A DNA stretch of 64,000 nt from Bartonella sp. M0283. Lineage in GTDB: Bacteria; Pseudomonadota; Alphaproteobacteria; Rhizobiales; Rhizobiaceae. A program made the translations under genes and the position numbers. The notes under the pieces are model-generated. The model made no database searches, was not told the DNA's origin, and saw nothing but the letters and a program-made list of their open reading frames with translations. Positions within the stretch are counted from its first letter, which is position 1. Every line of letters starts with the position of its first letter. Shown one piece after another: positions 60,843 to 64,000 of this stretch. The DNA is taken from the NCBI RefSeq assembly GCF_016100455.1, contig NZ_JACFSK010000001.1:1-64000 (forward strand), in the 5' to 3' direction.

Positions 60843-62372
60843 ATGTTGAATTTGAAACGATTGCTTGCTGCGGGGCTGATCTCTACCACCATGTTGATGC
60901 CGACTCTGTCAGAAGCCAAGACGTTGACGGTTGCCGTCCCTGTCAATCTGACAAAGCTCGACCCGACCAATATCAATGATACATTGACCATGACTTCGCT
61001 CAGGACGATTTATGAAGGCCTGTTGGGTTTTGACAAGGATTTGAAAATTGTACCGCTTCTGGCAGAACGTTATGAAGCCTCGCAAGACGCCAAAGAATTT
61101 ACCTTCTATTTGCGTAAAGGCGTGAAGTTCCATGACGGGACAGATTTTAATGCGCGAGCGGTCAAAATCAATCTTGAACGGCTCGCAAATCCCGACAACA
61201 AATTGTCACGTCGCGTTCTTGTTTCCATGCTCGACCATGTCGAAGTCGTGGATGACTATACGGTCAAGGTAATCCTCAAAGAACCCTATGGCGCTTTTCC
61301 TTCTTCCATGGCGCATACCGGAACCATGATGATTTCACCGGCGGCTATAGAAAAATATGGTCGCGATATTGACCGCCACCCTGTTGGTACCGGTCCGTTC
61401 ATATTCAAAAACCGTTCAAGCGACACATTTGAAGTCATAAAAAACGACCATTACTGGAATGGCACTGTCGGCGTTGATGGTGTCACCATCCGTTCGGTAC
61501 CGGAAAATGGCGCGCGTTTTGCCATGTTACAGGCGCAAGAAGTGCAATTTGTTCCCGATTTTCCGCCGGAACTTTTTGCCGTTGCACAAAAAATGCCCAA
61601 TCTGGTTGTGACCAAAGAACCGTCGATTTCCGAATATTATGTGGCAATCAACACAATGAAAAAGCCGTTTGACGATGTGCGTGTGCGTCAGGCTATGAAC
61701 TATGCGGTTGATAAAAATGCCTTCTGCAAAGTCGTGATGAACGGTTTTTGTGAACCGGCCACATCACCTATTCCGCCACTCCTGAAATATTATACCAATG
61801 TCGGTGAGTATGAATATAATATCGAAAAAGCCAAACAGCTTTTGACAGAAGCCGGTTACCCGAATGGTTTCAATACCGAAATTTTCGGCAAAAACAGCAC
61901 CATGGTCATTCGCGGTTTGCAGTTTTTGCAACAGCAACTGGCTGCGGTGAATATCAAGGTCAATGTCACACCGCTTGAAGCCGGTGTCGAGGCTGACCGC
62001 GTCTGGGGGGCAAGAACACCCGAAGAATCGACGGTGCAAATGCAGTTTGGCGGCTGGTCGGCATCAACCGCCGATGCCGATTACGGAATGCGCCCGCTTT
62101 TTTCTAGCGAAAGCTTCCCGCCCAATCTCTTCAATGTTGCCTATTATAAAAATGCCGAGGTCGACCAAGATCTTTCAGATGCGGTCAAAACGGCAGATGA
62201 CACAAAACGCGCCGAACTTTACGGAAAAGCACAAAAGATCATCTTTCAGGATGCACCATGGATATTCCTTGGTCAGAAAGACGTGCTTTCCGGCAAAACA
62301 AAGAACCTTGAAGGTGTTTACGCATTGCCGGATGGCGGTTTTCTTTTGAAAGATGCAAAGTTTAGCGATTGA
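60843..62372 (+). CDS. gsiB: Glutathione ABC substrate-binding protein GsiB-like (second)
   Basis: A 509-residue paralogue of the preceding gene with the same layout: a signal peptide to about residue 23 (MPTLSEA), KLDPTNINDTLTMTSLRT, KEFTFYLRKGVKFHDGTDF, DRHPVGTGPF and the YALPDGGF end. Most residues match the first copy; differences cluster in surface positions and around NRSSDTFEVIKNDHYWNG and KEPSISEYYVAIN. ATG 60843 is preferred to the TTG at 60840. The pair arose by tandem duplication and may differ in ligand preference. Confidence 0.92.
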   Translation: MLNLKRLLAAGLISTTMLMPTLSEAKTLTVAVPVNLTKLDPTNINDTLTMTSLRTIYEGLLGFDKDLKIVPLLAERYEASQDAKEFTFYLRKGVKFHDGTDFNARAVKINLERLANPDNKLSRRVLVSMLDHVEVVDDYTVKVILKEPYGAFPSSMAHTGTMMISPAAIEKYGRDIDRHPVGTGPFIFKNRSSDTFEVIKNDHYWNGTVGVDGVTIRSVPENGARFAMLQAQEVQFVPDFPPELFAVAQKMPNLVVTKEPSISEYYVAINTMKKPFDDVRVRQAMNYAVDKNAFCKVVMNGFCEPATSPIPPLLKYYTNVGEYEYNIEKAKQLLTEAGYPNGFNTEIFGKNSTMVIRGLQFLQQQLAAVNIKVNVTPLEAGVEADRVWGARTPEESTVQMQFGGWSASTADADYGMRPLFSSESFPPNLFNVAYYKNAEVDQDLSDAVKTADDTKRAELYGKAQKIIFQDAPWIFLGQKDVLSGKTKNLEGVYALPDGGFLLKDAKFSD

Positions 62373-62391
62373 AACGGAGTTTTTTGAATTG

Positions 62392-62425
62392 AACCCGTGG
62401 TTATCCAATGGGACACGGGTTTTTA
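62392..62425 (+). terminator. Intrinsic terminator between gsiB and gsiC
   Basis: AACCCGTG pairs with CACGGGTT over 8 bp, loop of 14, followed by TTTT. It lies 20 bases after the second gsiB stop, so gsiC may need readthrough or its own promoter. Confidence 0.65.
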
Positions 62426-62489
62426 AACTGGATAATAACGGAGAATAGGCGCGTGTTCGCGCCGTTCACTCTAAAGTTCGGGATTTTCG

Positions 62490-63410
62490 ATGTTTGCTTT
62501 TATTATCAAACGCCTGCTTTCCATCATACCGGTGATTTTTGTCATATCACTCATCGTATTCGGTTTTGTGCGGCTTTTGCCGGGCGATCCTGCCCGTCTT
62601 GCAGCCGGTGTTGATGCCGATGCGGAAACGGTGGAAGCCATGCGCTCGCAACTTGGGCTTGATCGGCCGATATGGGCGCAATATGTGACCTTTGTGGAAA
62701 ACGCCGTTCATGGTGATTTTGGCGAATCCTTGAAAACCCGTAAACCCGTTTCAACAGAAATCGGCGAACGTTTCATGCCAACCGTCTGGCTCACCGTTTT
62801 TTCGATGATCTGGTCAACCATATTGGGGCTTCTCATCGGTGTTTTTTCAGCGGTCAAAAGAGGGCGTTGGCAGGATTATACCGGTATGGTTGTGGCCGTT
62901 TCCGGCATTTCATTTCCGGTTTTCTGGCTTGGCCTTCTTTTAATCAATCTCTTTTCTGTGCGGCTTGGCCTTCTTCCAACCGGCGGTTATGGAACAGCAC
63001 TTCATTTTATCATGCCGTCATTTACACTCGGCGTCGGGGTTGCCGCCGTGATGGCGCGCTTTTCGCGTTCGGCCTTTATCGAAATATCGCGTGAGGATTA
63101 TATCCGCACTGCGCGCGCCAAGGGTGTTCCCGAACGTCTGGTGACATGGAAACACACATTGCGCAATGCGCTTATTCCGGTCATCACCATGGTGGGTCTG
63201 CAATTCGGCTTTTTGCTTGGTGGTTCGATCGTTGTCGAAACAGTGTTTTCGTGGCCGGGGCTTGGAAGACTGTTGATCGATTCTGTCTCCTATCGCGACT
63301 ATCCGGTTCTTCAGGCGCTGATCTTGCTCTTTTCACTAGAGTTCATCCTCATCAATCTTCTGGTCGATGTTCTCTATGCTTTTGTTAATCCGGAGATCCG
63401 TTACTCATGA
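62490..63410 (+). CDS. gsiC: Glutathione/dipeptide ABC permease GsiC-like
   Basis: A 306-residue permease of the DppB/GsiC type: N-terminal helix ([22 protein letters not shown]), [15 protein letters not shown], helices forming the BPD domain, and the EAA loop [33 protein letters not shown], then [26 protein letters not shown] 62490. Its TGA overlaps the next ATG (ATGA), coupling it to gsiD. Confidence 0.94.
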   Translation: MFAFIIKRLLSIIPVIFVISLIVFGFVRLLPGDPARLAAGVDADAETVEAMRSQLGLDRPIWAQYVTFVENAVHGDFGESLKTRKPVSTEIGERFMPTVWLTVFSMIWSTILGLLIGVFSAVKRGRWQDYTGMVVAVSGISFPVFWLGLLLINLFSVRLGLLPTGGYGTALHFIMPSFTLGVGVAAVMARFSRSAFIEISREDYIRTARAKGVPERLVTWKHTLRNALIPVITMVGLQFGFLLGGSIVVETVFSWPGLGRLLIDSVSYRDYPVLQALILLFSLEFILINLLVDVLYAFVNPEIRYS

Positions 63411-64000
63411 GTGCGAACACTTCATCCGATACACTTGTTGCCGAGGCAACGCGCAAGCCCTTCGGCGAATTTTTGCGTCGTTTCGCGCGCCAGAAAGCCG
63501 CGATTGTGGCACTTGTTTTTCTGCTTTTGTTGATCGGCTCGGCTATTTTCGCTCCCTTGTTCATGACGCTTGATCCCAATAGTGCCGATTATAATGCCAT
63601 TTTGCAGGGGTCATCTGCCGCCCACTGGGCGGGAACCGATGAATACGGACGCGATATATTTACCCGCATCATTTATGGCGGGCGTATCTCTCTGGCTGTC
63701 GGTTTTCTGTCGGTTACACTTGGCGGTCTTGTCGGGGTGTTTCTGGGAATTCTCGCAGGCTTTTATGGCGGCTTTCTTGACTCGCTTATTATGCGCATTT
63801 CCGATGTGCTGTTTGCTTTTCCCGGCATTTTGCTTGCCATTGCCGTCATCGCCATTCTGGGACCGGGAATTGATAATGTGATTTATGCGGTAGCCGTGTT
63901 TTCCGTACCGGTTTTTGCCCGCCTTTCGCGCGGTACCACGCTTTCGATGAAAAAGGCTGTTTATATTGATGCGGCGCGTGCCATCGGTGTTTCCGATCAT
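63407..64000 (+). CDS. gsiD: Glutathione/dipeptide ABC permease GsiD-like (partial, cut by window end)
   Basis: From ATG 63407 the frame is open to the end of the window, 198 codons. It shows the DppC/GsiD pattern: cytoplasmic N-terminus, [55 protein letters not shown], then further helices and the start of the EAA loop ([19 protein letters not shown]). About 90-100 residues of the usual ~300 lie beyond position 64000. Overlaps gsiC by four bases. Confidence 0.94.
   Translation, partial: MSANTSSDTLVAEATRKPFGEFLRRFARQKAAIVALVFLLLLIGSAIFAPLFMTLDPNSADYNAILQGSSAAHWAGTDEYGRDIFTRIIYGGRISLAVGFLSVTLGGLVGVFLGILAGFYGGFLDSLIMRISDVLFAFPGILLAIAVIAILGPGIDNVIYAVAVFSVPVFARLSRGTTLSMKKAVYIDAARAIGVSDH

Overview
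The window reads as chromosome of an alphaproteobacterium of the Hyphomicrobiales (Rhizobiales), plausibly Bartonellaceae of the insect-gut type. This is inferred from moderate GC, small intergenic regions beside decaying ones, a cydDCABX operon, rhizobial-style protein sequences and one TGA-N9-TCA iron-box-like site. No rRNA, insertion sequence, integrase or CRISPR array was seen. One tRNA (initiator Met) sits at the left edge.

Left end (1-9.3 kb): next to tRNA-fMet lies an accessory zone with small or decayed reading frames, a MmcQ/YjbR-like gene, and a complete type I Zorya anti-phage operon, zorABCD (2130-9325): a MotA-like motor protein with a long coiled-coil tail, a MotB/OmpA-like stator partner, the ZorC protein and a SNF2-type helicase ZorD.

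10.2-22.4 kb: a catabolic island flanked by two ~870 bp direct repeats. Each repeat carries a ClbS/DfsB-like gene (+), a bidirectional hairpin terminator, cydX (-) and the 3' end of cydB. Only the right copy is joined to a full cyd operon. Between the repeats are an MFS importer, an IclR regulator, a FAH-fold hydratase, a flavin reductase fused to a SnoaL-like domain, an LLM flavin monooxygenase, an aldehyde dehydrogenase resembling 2-oxoglutarate semialdehyde dehydrogenases, a truncated tautomerase, an HPP membrane protein, and a TetR-GST pair whose GST has one in-frame amber codon.

22-28.5 kb: cytochrome bd oxidase (cydX, cydB, cydA) and its assembly transporter cydDC, with a divergent LysR regulator. 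29.6-31 kb is apparently empty. 31-36.8 kb: DHA1 efflux pump with divergent HxlR regulator, then an acyl-CoA-dehydrogenase-like protein with a NitT/TauT-type ABC importer (probably sulfonate or other organosulfur).

37.4-46 kb: metal and siderophore uptake: a SIP-type ferric reductase, an IrtAB-like ABC pair, a TonB-dependent copper receptor with the CxxxM/HxM site and a Met-rich loop, and a His/Cys-containing DUF2946 protein. 46.5-49.8 kb: RibD-C-like reductase, short-chain dehydrogenase and LysR regulator.

50-64 kb: genes that fit glutathione / gamma-glutamyl / 5-oxoproline salvage: a GntR-FCD regulator with a good operator, pxpA, fused pxpBC, a biotin carboxylase-BCCP fusion, a DmpA-type aminopeptidase, and a Gsi-like importer (gsiA, two tandem gsiB, gsiC, gsiD cut by the window end). 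A DeoR-family remnant lies inside this block.
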